Source: Carnegiea gigantea
Lineage: Eukaryota > Streptophyta > Magnoliopsida > Caryophyllales > Cactaceae
Reading direction: 5' to 3'
Assembly: GCA_029747015.1 (NCBI GenBank)
Contig: JAKOGI010000439.1
Location: 62,001-126,000 of the forward strand
Length of the DNA: 64,000 bases
Positions 21,610-33,767 of the stretch are shown here, in pieces; position 1 is the first letter of the stretch, and every line of letters starts with the position of its first letter. Both the position numbers and the translations under genes were made by a program. The notes beneath the pieces were generated by a model. That model saw nothing but the letters and a program-made list of their open reading frames with translations. It did not search any database and had not been told where the DNA came from.

Positions 21610-22930
21610 TACCAATTACTAGAAATCAAGAGCCTGTGAATGTTTTGGAAGATGTCAGAGATTGTGAACCTGTCTATAAGATCAAATACAACTCAGACAA
21701 TATAGTTGAATGCCATAAGGTTTGCCTGGTCATTTTCGGGAATCCGCAAGTTGAAGGGATCAATTATAGACAGACATTTGGCCAAGATGGGTAGCGCATG
21801 TACATTTTCAAGTGTAGTGGTAGCAAAATAATGGGAGTAACATCGGATAGATAGTCATAATGTATTGTTGCACAGGCATCTTCAAGAGGAAGTGTACATG
21901 AAAGTGCCTCTGAGATTTTAGGTTCCTGGACCAAGAAGGGTCTGTTTTCTTTGAAATTTTCTTTATGGATTCAAATAAGTACCTCGTTGTTTGTTTGCCA
22001 AGTGTACATAAATGATATGGTTTTAAGTGGTCCTATTTTCATTATTCGCTCTTTATCTTGATAAAATATGCTCTATAGATAAATATCTTAGTCAACATTG
22101 ATGAATCAATCATTTCCACTAATGATCATGATGTCATATAGTAATTTAAGACTTATCTTGGTGAGTGTCTCCACATGAAAGATTTGAGAGTTTTTAAACA
22201 TTTTTTGGATGTTGATATTGCCCAAAGTCATGAGGAATCTCTTGTATTAATGGAAATATGCCTTGGATATTATTTCTAAGGTTGGTTTTACTAGGTAGGT
22301 GCTAAACTTGTAACTATGCCAATAGAGTAAAATCATAGGTTGGCACTGGCAAACTGACAACTGCTTGATGACTCAGAGTGCTACCGTCGGCTTATAGGTT
22401 GACGTATATGAAAGATAACCTAGGGCAGGGTATTTTGTTACATTATAACTATGATTTATCTTTGTACGGTTAGTGTGATTCAAAATGGGCTAAATGCCCC
22501 TTAAGACAATGATCTCTCAACAAATTATTTAATTTGCACTTTTGAGGAACTCACCCATTTCAAAGAAACAACATACTAAATTTCACTTATTTGCGGAGGC
22601 TTAATGTAGATCTATAGCTACAATAACATGTGAACCAAATTGGCTGAAAGGAGTTTGACTAGCCTTTATGTGGTGTACACTTAGCCTATACAACCTTATT
22701 GTGATGGTCAAGTAGCATTACACATAGCAAAAAATCCAATCTTTTAAGAACAGACCCCCCAAAAAAAAAAAAAATTGAAGTAGACTGTCACTTTGTTTGG
22801 GATGAGATATTCAACAACAACATTTATCCCAGTTTTGTTCCTACTCATACTCATTTTGTTGATATTTTCACCGAGGCATTGGGAGATCTCAGTATGATAT
22901 TTTCGTCGCAAGTTGGATGTCAGAGACCTT
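21610..22930 (+). pseudogene. Copia-1 reverse transcriptase and RNase H (broken, partly deleted)
   Basis: The RT start is visible as YKIKYNSDNIVECHK with QVEGINYRQTFGQDG near 21680-21790. The catalytic palm is mostly lost; a trace of the YVDDLIIS-type block is VNIDESIISTNDHDV near 22095. Then come FKTYLGECLHMKDLRVFKHF, MPIE with NHRLALAN, and LLDDSECYRRLIG. RNase H is represented by LTSLYVV-like and VALHIAKNPIF pieces and by EVDCHFVWDEI near 22777, ending in SFVPTHTHFVDIFTEALG. This is strongly degraded. An A-tract at 22757-22771 interrupts the end. Confidence 0.72.
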
Positions 22931-22939
22931 CATGCTTCA

Positions 22940-22957
22940 ACTTAGGGGTATTAGGCA
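22940..22957 (+). promoter_or_regulatory. Copia-1 polypurine tract
   Basis: ACTTAGGGGTATTAGGCA directly precedes the 3' LTR, in the place of the copia plus-strand primer; it has been weakened by mutation. Confidence 0.55.
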
Positions 22958-23151
22958 TGTAAATATAAAAGATAATATTTTGTATATTATTCTTGTCTTG
23001 CATATCTTGTTAGTATGTATTTAAAAGTTTATCTAGTAAGGTAGGGTTTTGATTTATAGTGTAACTCACGTATATATTTGGACATTAGGGTAATCAGAGA
23101 GACGGGAGTTTCTTCTCCCAACTCACATTAGATCTTTCTTTGAATTTTACA
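22958..23151 (+). repeat. Copia-1 3' LTR
   Basis: Third LTR copy, TGTAAATATAAAAGATAATA to TTTTACA, TG...CA intact. Confidence 0.82.
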
Positions 23152-24110
23152 AATACAATAGTATTTCGAAAAATAATAGTGATGATTTTTATCAAAAAAG
23201 ATTCAGTCTACTCTTTCTCACACCCTACACCCTAAATTAAAGTGTAAGAAAAATAAGAAAGAAGAGGATGATTTCCCAAGCAAGAGGAAGGAGTAAATAC
23301 TTGTACTAACTCATGTTAACTCCTTCTCACTCCTCTCAGTCTCCCAGGCACAACCAAAGTCTATTGCTTTTATTGATTAAAATTAGCAATAAGTGGCAAG
23401 CTAGGGACGTTCAAAAACAATACTAGATGATTCGGCACAGTAAAGAGTGAGAAGTGATTACAAGTATTAAGGAGTTCCAAGTGGATAGCTAATGCCATTG
23501 AACACTAATACAAACATGCCCGAACCAATTTATCTATAAGAATTATGTATAACAGTCTGATATTTAAGGGTATACCCTCTTCAACTTATTTTTTTACCAT
23601 ACTTACATGAACTACTTTGTTGAATTGAACTAGTTTATGCGTATGAACTTAGTTTGCTAAACTAAGCTTTATGTTTGCTCAACTGAATTTTTGAGAACTT
23701 ACTTTTATTGAACTAAAGTTATTTAAACATACCATATTAGCTTTTGTTTTGCTGAGTGATTAGTGTTCCGTTCAGTCATCGGCACCGTTCATTATCATTT
23801 ACCATAATATAGTATTATTTAGTATAATTTCAATACCATTCATTGCACAATATTCAACCCTATTCATTTTCATTTACTGGTTGTCAAGACCATTCAGCAT
23901 CATTCATTATTGTTAGTTTCCTTTAACATCATTCAACAGTAAGTATCTTACCATTGGTTAAATACAATAGACTCCTAATCTAATGCCATCCTAGTTAAAA
24001 AAGATGGTTAAGAATTAGCTTTTTTACGATTTAAGAAATATGTACAGTAAAAAATTAAAGAATAGTAAACAAGCTCATCCAAGGGCCAATGTCTTATGAA
24101 ATACCTTACG
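23152..24110. other. Unassigned AT-rich sequence
   Basis: No gene. CATTCATTATCATTTACC-type words recur loosely at 23780-23940. 23230-23345 contains GAAGAGG/CTCCTTCTCAC words resembling the 17.5-18.0 kb region but no alignable copy. Confidence 0.45.
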
Positions 24111-24114
24111 TGGG

Positions 24115-24240
24115 GAAAGCTATAGAAGTGGGAAAAGGAAATAAGGGTATGGGTTATGTGCTCATGCCTCTAGTGGAGTTTAAACCCACCGGTACTTATT
24201 TGGAAGGCGAGTCAACTCCCCTGCTAGATCAACCCTTTGG
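24115..24240 (-). repeat. tRNA-derived SINE-like sequence
   Basis: Read on the minus strand, TTGATCTAGCAGGG (24232-24218) resembles a pol III A box. GGGTTTAAACTCC (24187-24175) resembles a B box, about 31 bases further on, which is tRNA-like spacing. TAGAGGCATGAGC follows. A partial relative lies at 39440-39480. No intact tRNA fold was found, so a SINE head is more likely than a tRNA gene. Confidence 0.42.
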
Positions 24241-24245
24241 TGAAA

Positions 24246-25253
24246 AATAGATTAAATGCCATACGAAGGACAATGAACTATACTTCTATAATAAGATTTT
24301 AATTTATTTATCCTTATTTTTTGATTTTTGGGTTCAGATTGACCCTAAAATTCATACTTTTCAAAACTAATGTAGCTTTTTTACTAAAATTTCTCGATAT
24401 AATTAGAGACTAATTATTTCCAATAGAAATAAATTTGATGATCATATTATATAAGAGTCCAATGCATTGCTCTCTAAAGACATCTAAAGAATATAACGTA
24501 ACAATTACTCCTTTAGTGGTTAGTATCTTAATTATTATATGGGTGGACAAAAAATAGAAAGTAATAAAAATGGTAGGGGCAAGAAACACTCAGGTTAACT
24601 TATCACCGTGAGATCATTAATGGGTTGGAGTTGACAGGTGAAAATTAAATAACATGTGTTCTCTTATTGAGCTAATGTTGTCTTCACATGAGATAAGAGG
24701 ACCAAATGGAGTCGGCAATAAGTATGTACAATAAATAAAGCCTCCATAACTGCATTCATCTCATTTTTCTTTCCTAAATAGTTATAATGCCATGTTTCAC
24801 ATGGTTAATTTACCATTTTAATTATATAGAATTAAAAATTAATTGAGAAATTAAAAACTAATCAACTTATTCCAACAAATATAAAATATCTTCTACGACA
24901 AGGAACCTAACTAATTGATGAAAAATGAAAAATAACTCTAATAAAAATAAGATACAAATTAGTAGCCTTCTTGTGTCAATTTAATATGAACAAAGTTGAA
25001 AATTTTGCTTTACAAATTGACATAGAAGTGCAAAAGAAATGTGTGGAAGCATCAAGCAATAAGAGCAACTGAGATTTTTCTACCAGCTTGCAAATTTTGA
25101 ATTTTTCTTGCTTACAACTTACCTAGCCGGAAGAAGATCATGGCAAAAGCACTATAACTTTAAGAACCATAGGGAAACAACATATGAACATATTAAACCC
25201 AAAAAAATTTACAGAAGATGAGAAACACTATTTTTCAAGAAACCAACGGAGAT
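24246..25253. other. Unassigned AT-rich sequence
   Basis: No open frame of note and no recognised repeat; very AT-rich, for example 24820-24990. Confidence 0.45.
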
Positions 25254-27793
25254 TGTAATGCCCCAACTATTGACCTCCGAATCAGTCTTAATTAATTAGT
25301 CACTAGAGATTATTAAAACAAAAGAGTCAAGATTGGGACGTTACCACAATCCTAGAGAGGATAGGACTTAATTGGCTTGCTTAACATCAATACTATAGTA
25401 CACTTTAGCTTGCATGAAAAACCACTTGGGGGCACGACTTACACATTCTCAAACTCAACTAAAAGTGCAACAACCTACAAAGCTTACATTCTGACGAATC
25501 TTGTCTTTACGAATTGTCACTGTGAGCTTATCCATAATTCACAATTTGCTTATCTAAAAACATAAAATACAAAAAACATTCAAATAATGAGCCAAAGCTT
25601 AATACGTTTACTCCTATACGGTTAAGATAGAAATTCATTTTTCAGTGAGCATGCACGCTTAATTCTTTTTAGTTCGAAATGAGGAGAAGATAAAGAGTTA
25701 CATTAAAATTGTTAACGGTTATTATCTAAAAATGGAACTCACATTGATGAGCTCAAATGTATAGTGTGATCATTGAGTAGGTGTACACCTCCCAATGGAG
25801 AAGCCCAAACTAAAACCGTAGCAATGAATTAATGGGCCAAGGCCCTCATAATTGATAATTGGTTGGTCAACTTTATTATATGGCAAAACAATGTTTAAAA
25901 ATGATTTATTAGATACTTGTATATTATGCGATTTGGTATTTGTAAGAGGCATGTGAATCTTGAACGGTATATGCAGTTTATGCACTGAATTTAAAATCTC
26001 TCCCTCTCCCTGTGAATTATTTGTTTACGGCTTGACGACGACAAAAGTGGGCTCGCTTCTGTTTCAAATTGATCTTTCATTTTTAGTAAGGTTTAAATAG
26101 TTTTGTTATTGCAATTTTGGTAAATAACCCATGAGTTTACTATGTATTTTTCTTGATTACTAACACTTTGATTATCATTTCATTGAGCTTACAATTAAAT
26201 CTTATTTATTACTGAATCCCTTTTATTATGGCCTTCTTTTATTATTGTTTTCACTATTACTAATATTTTTACTATTATCATTGGTACTATTAGCTAGTAT
26301 TATTGTTATTATTATTCTTGCTGTAACTATTATTAGTAGAGCTATTGCTATTGTAAATATTGTTTCGATTCCCATCTTTTGTAAACTAATAATCCATTAA
26401 CAAAAGGGATTAACTTATATGTAGGCCCAACTTATGGCTTTGGTTCCATGTTTCAATTCCGCTTTATTGAATTAGTCAGAACTAAGTTTCAATATTGCTA
26501 CCGATTACCAATCGACTCAATTTACTCACCAAAAGTATAATTCAATCACCCAAATTAACTCTAAAATTTCTGTTAAGTAAATTTATTTCAAAATGCCCCA
26601 AAATGCTCTTTCTCTCCCTCCTACCATTTTTCAATCCTCGAGCTCTTCTTCATCTTCCCTAACCCTTCAATCGCAAGAATTCAAAATACACAAGTCCATC
26701 TTTAATTTCATTCAAAACGCAACAAAAATCCTTTGAACTTCAATATAATCAATCTATATGAATGCTTCCTCACAAACCACACCCAATTCCACTCTCCCAT
26801 GGACACCCATAAGCAATGTAACTAACTACTCCAATCCTCAAAACCATCATAATAATTAAAAATTCACACAAATTAGCTTCTATTTAAGTTTTAAAAACCC
26901 ACTTACTAATCAAATGAAGAGGTAAAAAGAGTGGAAACAAGAGAGGGGGTGAATAGGGCTCACCTTCCAACCCAAGTTTTTAAACAAGGGGATGGAGGGA
27001 GAATGCAGGTATGGGTGGCGGGCTTCGATGGCCAGTAATACGATGATGGCCTGACGGATGCACGGTGACTGGTAGTTGCACTGAAGTGTTGGGGGGGGGG
27101 GGGTTGACACTAGGCTACACAAAGGAGGAGGTGTAGGTGTAAGATGGGAATAAGGAGGAATGAAAATGGGTTTGGCTTCTCGAAATGGTTGCTCAAATCG
27201 GGTTTGGCTTCTCGAAATGGTTGCTCAAATCTTTTGTATTTTTATTTTTTGTCTTTTTCTTTCTTTTTGGTTTTAAAATTCTACTTGCTCCCTTTCTACC
27301 CTCAAGATCTTTGGGTTGTCACTTGGGCCTTTTCTGTAGATATTACCCAAAATAGTATCCTCGCACATGACTCCACATCCATTTTACTTTCGGTTTGTGT
27401 TTAATAATTACATAAATTAATTATTTAGAGAAATTATAAATTTCTCCCATGTTAATTAATATATATTTTGTATTCATTCATTTTTATTTTGTTTATTCAT
27501 GCCGTTGTTTTATTTACATAACATAGGTAAGAAAATTATATAAAATGTTCCCAGTTCATATTTTCCATGAGAACATAACTCTCAATAATTTTCATAAATA
27601 TGCCCACTGATTTTTATTTGTGGGCATTGAATGATTCCATACAAAGCATTTTCAGATCTTATTTTGAGGCTACCTTAACGTCTTAGCATTCAATCAAATA
27701 ACTATTTCAAATGTTGAACTGAAATGTGACGCTTAATTTCGTTAATAGAGATTAACCAAAATAATTAATCTGGACTAGGCTCATGATGCTACA
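25254..27793 (-). repeat. Long gypsy LTR (copy A)
   Basis: The right boundary is set by the adjacent minus-strand polypurine tract and integrase tail. On the minus strand the LTR begins TGTAGCATCATGAGCC and ends GGGGCATTACA, giving TG...CA and 2540 bp, a length usual for Tekay/Del-type chromoviruses. The portion 26480-27720 is repeated at 37484-38595. It includes an imperfect TTA/CTA trinucleotide tract at 26220-26360 and a G13 run at 27091-27103. The left boundary (TGTAATGCCCCAAC) rests on similarity to known LTR ends and not on a second copy here. Confidence 0.6.
27091..27103. repeat. Poly-G run (13)
   Basis: An uninterrupted run of 13 G within LTR copy A. The homologous position of copy B has five. 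Confidence 0.9.
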
Positions 27794-27812
27794 ACCTTCA
27801 CCCCTTAAAATA
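27794..27812 (-). promoter_or_regulatory. Polypurine tract of the truncated chromovirus
   Basis: Minus strand AAGGGGTGAAGGT immediately before the LTR start TGTAGC, preceded by GGCAAAACTTATTTT. This arrangement is typical of chromoviruses, where the pol stop lies close to the LTR. Confidence 0.6.
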
Positions 27813-28500
27813 AGTTTTGCCTTCGAACCTTGGAAATTTGAAGTAACCAATTTACCTCAAAATAAGTAAATATATTTGTTTCTCATTTCTTCCTCAATTT
27901 TTCAGGTGGCTTCTGACGAGACATGATTAGCCCATAAAACTTTGGTCAAAGGTACATTCTTATTGCTGAGTTATTTGATTCTATAATTTAGTATCTACAC
28001 TGAACACTCCTCATAAACCAAGTTTTCTGCAATCTCTATCGGTTCCAGCACGATGACGTGATTTGTGTATCAAACATATTTTCAAAGTTGTGAAATATGA
28101 AAAACACTATGTACATGTGTGAGTTTTACTGATCTAGTCTATAAGCCACCAGGTATAATTTTGCCATGGTTTCACATGGTCCAACATACCTTGCGCTCAA
28201 TTTCCTTCTGACATTGAACCTCTTGGCACCATTAAGGGAAATAGCTTAAGAAATACTTTATTCCCACGTGGAAATGGTTGGCCCCAGCATACACCTTTGA
28301 GAGGCATTGTTTGACATTCTAATCTTATTAAAAAGAACCTCATTTTGTGCTCTTAATTGTATTACGTGCCACTAGTCACCAAATTCTCGGCGATATTCTG
28401 AGATTTGATGCCATTTGTGACTTGAGTCCATAATGCTTTTTGGGCTAACAACAAAGTGCTACATTGTGTTCTATCTTACAGTTCTGACTTGTTTATTTAC
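27813..28500 (-). pseudogene. Chromovirus-type integrase C-terminus (fragment)
   Basis: On the minus strand the frame around 28245-28130 reads RFNVRRKLSARYVGPCETMA and continues LYLVAYRL. This is the GPY/F module that ends integrases of Ty3/gypsy chromoviruses. A frameshift precedes it (VFLKLFPL in another frame). Beyond a stop, FHNFENMFDTQITSS corresponds to the FHVSMLRKY.PDPSH block. It is the last part of pol; everything upstream is missing or unrecognisable, so this is a deletion-truncated element. Confidence 0.68.
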
Positions 28501-29283
28501 ATAACCTCCCTTACCAAACTAGTTAAAAATATGCTAGATCTAGATTCGACATGAAAGATGAATATCTTCAAGGATAAGAATGATGAAAATGGTAGCCAAG
28601 TGAGTCCCTACTCACAAAAGAAATAAATAGTAGCGTTATAACTTATTAGCAAAGGAGAGGTTGTCATGAGATGGTTAGAATAAGGATAGCTATGAGTGTA
28701 TCAAGAATTCAAAGGTAGAAGGCCACAAGAACCATGATTTGGAAGTATGGGCCACACAAGAAGCCAAAAGATAGTCAACATTTCTTGAGCCACTTTAATA
28801 ACAAAGATAAGAATTCTATATCATCTCCACCAGTATGAATAGTTAGAAGGCTGAATTGCAAGTCAAATTGTGCTATTTATGAATGAAGGAAAGATTCGAG
28901 TATCCAAGATAGGAAGAGAAAATTATTCGCTATTAGTGCTACCTTTAATAATAGTTTTCTTCACTCCATCAATTGATCAAACCGCCATATAAATAGAAAT
29001 GTGTTTGGGTAATTTGAGTCATATGTGGAAATAAGAGGTAGGTTGTTGACATCATCTTCACACCAAATGTGTGATTAAAGGTCTGAATCATTAGTATAAT
29101 ATTGATGCTATAAAGCTGAATAATCATGATGTGTACCATAAGAGACATGCATAACAACCCAAGAGTGGTTTAAGGAAAACGTTGGAACCTTATCAGAAGA
29201 GGAGGGTGCCTTAGTTACACTTGAGTTTGGCAATTGAATTACAAACGACATAGTGGAAGTTGAATTTTATCATGATGACGATC
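28501..29283. other. Unassigned sequence
   Basis: Possibly heavily mutated internal sequence of the truncated chromovirus. I could not match any domain on either strand. The only minus frame (29157-28969) is Met/Ile/Leu-rich and unconvincing. Confidence 0.4.
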
Positions 29284-30563
29284 AATAAAGACCCACCACC
29301 CCAGTAAACCTATCCCAGGATGTTGTCCTCCAGGAATGGCCAGACATGCATGTTGGGCGCTTATTTTTTTAATTTCAAAACTAGTTATTAATATTTTTTC
29401 TATTTTTCTCAAAAATTAGAATCTGGCAGATCAATGAGTTGGATTAGGAAATGGGGTAGTAATTCTAATCCAAGAATATGATTGGGTAGTCCTGGGCTAG
29501 TGTTGGGCCCAGATCCTAATGTAGATAGTAAAACTATCTCGGATCCAACGTCTTTCTGCTGAGAAAAATTAAAATAAAATAAAAGTAAAAGGATAAAAGC
29601 AATAAAATTAATTAACAGAATGGTCAGTGAGTTTTAGGAAAAACTTAGAAGCCAATATTACTTTTTGAAGTGAACCACTAACTAATAGGGATAACCGAAA
29701 TGAACACCAAAAGGGGCAACTGATTTGCTTCATAAGTTCGAACTGAGGATCTAGATTTGGGGGAGATAGTATAGTGATCTGATGGGAAACATCACATCAC
29801 CGTCCGTCATCATTGGTAACCTCTACTATTAAATATGAGAACTAAATCTCAATTACACTATCACACAGTTATATAACAAACTAGTATGAATCACATTAAA
29901 TAATGCAAAAGGTACAATTTTTAGTCCAAAATAAAGTAAACAATTATTGGAACTACTTAAAAATTACATCTTTGGTAATTTGAAATACAAAAATCTTAAA
30001 AAAGAATGAAGAGGATAGAAGGATGATGGAAGTTATGCCCTTAGGACATCCCACCTAATTTATGTGGAAACCCAACAAAGTGGCGCCTTTTTAATGACCA
30101 AAGTAATCACTCCTTCATAAAGCTTTGAGTATATTATGCACGATTTTCTCACCCTAATTTCTAGTAGTATTTTGCAAGAAATCTCTCGTGATTTTTCAAT
30201 TCTTTTTAATTCCTAGTGTATAGTTAATGTTGAACTGATGCTTGATTTATTGAGTTTGATCTAAACAAGTGCACTAATTCAGTTAGGAATACAATTATCT
30301 AGATACGGTGAACAAGTCAGATTAGACCAAGACTAAATAGTCATGCATAGGCAAACTTAATCTTGAAGTGTATGAAATAACGGGAACTCGATCAGGTTCT
30401 TTGTTGGTTGAGCCGAACAGGTTTTATAGCTCAGATCAAGCCCATTAGGCCTGTCTCCCCACTTTCTCTTATGTTTTTCTTTTATTAGTTCAGCCTCTAT
30501 GTTTAACAGTCACTTGTTGAGCTCCTAAGTACATAAGTGTTATATTATTTTCGTCATCGGACA
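29284..30563 (-). repeat. Tat-like element 3' LTR
   Basis: About 1280 bp, collinear with 36026-37474: CCACCACCCC at the start, TCTCAAAAATTAGAAT, GGGCTAGTGTTGGG, TATGAATCACATTAAATAAT, CATCTTTGGTAATTTGAAAT and TTTTCGTCATCGG at the end. It lacks about 170 bases of the other copy, spread over several indels. The left start (29281-29286) is eroded, with no TG. Confidence 0.8.
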
Positions 30564-30599
30564 ATCAAAATAAAGTTATCGTTTTTAACCATCTACAAT

Positions 30600-30613
30600 T
30601 GGCCCCCACTTTG
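30600..30613 (-). promoter_or_regulatory. Polypurine tract of Tat-like element
   Basis: Minus strand CAAAGTGGGGGCC, followed by AATTGTAGATGG. Since it stands 37 bases from the LTR end I used, the LTR may really start at TGTAGATGG (30596). Confidence 0.55.
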
Positions 30614-30700
30614 ATCAAGATTAAGTGAGGCGAATGCCAAAGTAATGGTCTTCCCTTGAAATCACCTGCTTGGCTTGTTGATATGATACTCCATCCGCGG

Positions 30701-30983
30701 CTGAGGGTCGTAAGATTTGATGCCCACCAAGTTTTACCATGACTATGGCCTGATGATGTGAAATTCAAGCCTGGCCGCTGAGGATCCTGAGATTTGACGC
30801 CGGCCAACTTTCAGTATGTTAGTGGCTAATAATGTGAAATTCAAATTTGCTGATGAGGGTCCTAATATTTGGCATCCACAAACTTTTGCCGTGATGGTGA
30901 CTGATGATGTGAAATCTAAACCTGACCCCTGAGGTTCTTGAGATTTGGCACCTGATAACTTTCACCGCGACAGTAGTTGATGG
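30701..30983 (-). repeat. Tandem array 1, ~76 bp unit
   Basis: Units start at 30701, 30778, 30853 and 30929 (spacing 77, 75, 76). Each has CTGAGGRTCCT, GATTTGRYGCC, CAAACTTT and GATGATGTGAAATTCAA. The last unit is cut by array 2. Confidence 0.85.
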
Positions 30984-31166
30984 TGTCCCATTGTGCCGGG
31001 GGCAAGCGATGTGAAAATGTCACATTATGCCGGAAGCCAATTGTTGTCCCATTGTGCAGGGAGCCAGCGGTGTGGAAATATCCCATTAGGCAAGGAGCCA
31101 GTGGTTATCGCATCGTACAGGGAGTCAACGATATCAAAATGTCCCATTGTGTCGGGAGTTAGTGAA
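30984..31166 (-). repeat. Tandem array 2, alternating 34/27 bp units
   Basis: Units begin (TGTCCCATTGTGC or variant) at 30984, 31018, 31045, 31079, 31106 and 31140, i.e. spacing 34, 27, 34, 27, 34. This is a 61-bp higher-order repeat present three times. The core is GTCCCATTGTGCCGGGAGCCA. Confidence 0.88.
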
Positions 31167-31167
31167 T

Positions 31168-31335
31168 TTGATGTTAGCCTTTCACCCATTCAGTGGACCT
31201 TTTGCTAGTCTAGCAGATCTTGATGTTAACTTTTCGTCGCTTTAGCAGACCTTTTATCGGTCCGGCGGTTCTAGATTTTGATCTTCCGCCGGTCCATTTG
31301 TTCTTGATTTTGATCTTTCAGTGGTTTAGCAGCGT
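31168..31335 (-). repeat. Tandem array 3, ~52 bp unit
   Basis: Units start at 31168, 31220, 31272 and 31304. They share TTGATGTTAACTTT or TTTTGATCTT, then a GGACCTTTTGC/GGTCCGGCGG part and TTTAGCAG. The fourth is shortened to 32 bases. Confidence 0.75.
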
Positions 31336-31353
31336 TGGATTTGGTGGAGTGAG

Positions 31354-31460
31354 AACCTGAAGACCTATAACTAGGTCCTAATGAACTTGGTGGCATCCAA
31401 GCCTAAAGACCTATAGTCAAATCCCTGTGAAGTTGGTGGCAGATCCCTACAAACTTGGTG
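31354..31460 (-). repeat. Tandem array 4, ~46 bp unit
   Basis: Two and a half units starting at 31354 and 31400: CCTGAAGACCTATA / CCTAAAGACCTATA, then AATCCCTGTGAAGTTGGTGG. The last is a partial AAACTTGGTG. Confidence 0.75.
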
Positions 31461-33767
31461 AGATGTTGAGATGTCCAACTCCTCAATATTGACTTCTTAC
31501 CACTCAGGTGTCAATATTGTGTCCTTCTAATGGGAGGCTTGGGAAATGTTGAAATGCCTTGAACGTTGAAATGTCTAAGGATAAAGAGGACGAGGTGTCC
31601 TCTATGGCTAGTTACCTGATAACCTGAAGTTGGATTGATGTTTTTCCTATAAGGATCTGAGTGAATTGTCAAGGGCAATGATGATTTTATACAGCCTGCT
31701 TTGAGAATTGACCCCCACATGGATCGAGCCTGATTAAGGTGAGGGTCAAAGTAGAGATGTCTATGACCATTATTGATGTGATCTTAAGAACCTTTGATGT
31801 AGATTCATGCCTAATCATGATTGTGTGCCTATCCTGCAAGGTTGCTATCATGCCTAAATGCACACTTTCTCTATCCTGGATTTCCAAGTTATTAAGGTAG
31901 AGGGCAGCTAATAAGTAGGCTTAAGATTCACGTATTGAAGCAAGTGCACTTGCTAACCTAAGTGAGATAATGCATTTGTGATGACTATGCATGCCTAATT
32001 GTGCGGACTATGCATATATGTGATGTCCTAATCTCCTATGCATGTAGGTGAAGGCCTCATACTAAGTTTATGGTCCATTAGATAAGGCCCGATTAAGGTA
32101 CATGAGACTAATAAGTGCCATGCACAATGAAATATCACAGGACAAGGGATAAAACATTGAGTAGCTATTGTGTTAGGCCAGGTCATGTGATATAAGTCGC
32201 CCAGGATAGGGAGTCATTTTTTTAATAGAAGAACAATCTTTAATTTTATATTAAAGTGCTTCAATTTTGAAGAAGCCCTTAATTTCTGTTTATTGTAACA
32301 GAGGCCCTAGATACGTAAAAATAGTGATAGCCAAAGACACTTTTGCTAGTTTTAATTGGATTGACGCCCAGTCTAGTAGAATAAATGCGATCCTTCACAT
32401 GTTGGAAAATGTTATCTAGTTAGTAAACCCTAGTTGTGTAGGAATGTGGTAGATAAAAATGCCTTTATTGATGCTGCCGAAAGTTGCCTCTAGTTCAGCA
32501 TAAAGAATATGGTTATTGCCTTGTTGGGAAATTATTACCATGATGGAAACCCTAATTATCGAGGAAAATATATGGAAGCCTCAGGTCTTGCATAATGGGT
32601 GAGTGCCCATTTAGAATGGCCAAAGATATGAATGAATATCCTCTCTTGAATTTGTAGTCATGGTTAAGGCCAAGAATCCTGAGTTTTGGAATAGAGGTGA
32701 GATTAGAGGGTATGATGATTGAGTGGTAGCGGTAAAGTGGGTGAATAGTTTGTTCAAGTCTGATTTGGTAGGTGTAGGCAATAGAATGCTTTTTTGTTCT
32801 AAACAACTAAGGTTTTGTTTTCACTCTCCTTTTGCCTAGTCTGCCTTTTCAAGTTTTCAGACCAGCCACACTTTTTTTTTTTTTAGAGACCAAAGGATCT
32901 AATGGAAATAAATCTTTGTGGTTAGACCTCTTTTGAGTTTACCTACATACCTAATTCAGAATTAGGTCAGTCGTGGTTTAAGAGTAAGAACGGCGGCTTT
33001 AGAGAGGGATGCCTCCAAGAGGACTTTTTAAGGTAGACTTCATGGTTAGAGTGCCAACGGAAGGAAACGATATAAAGGCTCAAATAACCCTTATGAACCG
33101 CCCAAGTGTGCATGGGTGATGAAGTTAGCTTGAACCAATAATTTTTCCTTTCTTTATTCTTCTTCTTTTCAAGCTTTCTCTCTCTCTTCTTGTTCCTTTT
33201 CCCTTTTTTTGCATTCTTCTTTTCTTCTTTCTTTTTTGGGGACCATTTAGTCTAAACTCTCTTTTTTAAATTACTAATTTTGATAACACCTAAGACACAC
33301 TCCTACACTTTGGTTAGATCAGATGTATCTATGAAAGAAATAGGCTTAATTAGAGGCTCAAAATGGTTCCAAGTAGTAACTTATCATGTTTAATGAAGGT
33401 ACTTATGCATGTTATCAAACGAGGCCTCCTAAAGCTGCATGAGCTATCACAAGGAAATTTTTTATCTTTCCCTTTTTTCTGGATGATGGGATGAAATCCT
33501 TGGTCTTTCTTTTTTTAAAAAAAAAAAAACAAAAATTGTCTCCCTCTTCTTTTACCTAGCTCATTTTGTGAGGTCTTCAAGCTAGTCCCTCTTTTTTCTT
33601 TTATTCTCAAACCTATATTTATCATAAGATAGAAACATTCTAGAAAAATGGAGCTAGTAAAAGAAGGTATTTTATTAATGATCAAGGTTACATCAAATTT
33701 GGACTTAGGATTGAAAAAGAAAAACAAATTTCAAGACTCAAGACATGATGACAAACTAAGTATCAAC
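31461..33767 (-). other. Internal region of Tat-like element without recognised coding
   Basis: About 2.3 kb downstream of gag in element sense. I see no pol motif on either strand. It includes pyrimidine-rich runs (33140-33240) and an A-run at 33518-33530. Small open frames such as 32806-32552 have no recognisable domain. Confidence 0.5.

Larger units (their letters stand above)
18224..23151 (+). mobile_element. Copia-1: decayed Ty1/copia retrotransposon with duplicated 5' end
   Basis: Three LTR copies of 193-194 bp are present at 18224, 18626 and 22958. Between the second and third lie gag, protease, integrase, RT and RNase H remnants in copia order, reading plus. The first 402 bp (LTR plus leader) are repeated immediately downstream as 18626-19027. 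Many stops, several frameshifts and a missing part of the RT show it is long dead. The flanks ATGCA (before LTR 1), TACTG (before LTR 2) and AATAC (after LTR 3) do not match each other, so no target duplication is demonstrable. Confidence 0.85.

Noticed and set aside
17990..23350. Idea that Copia-1 inserted into a MITE whose ends are near 17990 and 23350
   Set aside because: The ends (GCTTGGTAGGGG and reverse complement of CAGGCACAACCAAAG) are only loosely similar and no target duplication is visible.
24176..24232. Possible tRNA gene on the minus strand
   Set aside because: A- and B-box-like words are present but no acceptor stem or anticodon arm pairs convincingly; SINE-like is the safer reading.
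30984..31166. Alternating repeats considered as a CRISPR array
   Set aside because: Eukaryotic retroelement context, units and 'spacers' both repeat, and unit lengths alternate 34/27 as a higher-order tandem repeat.
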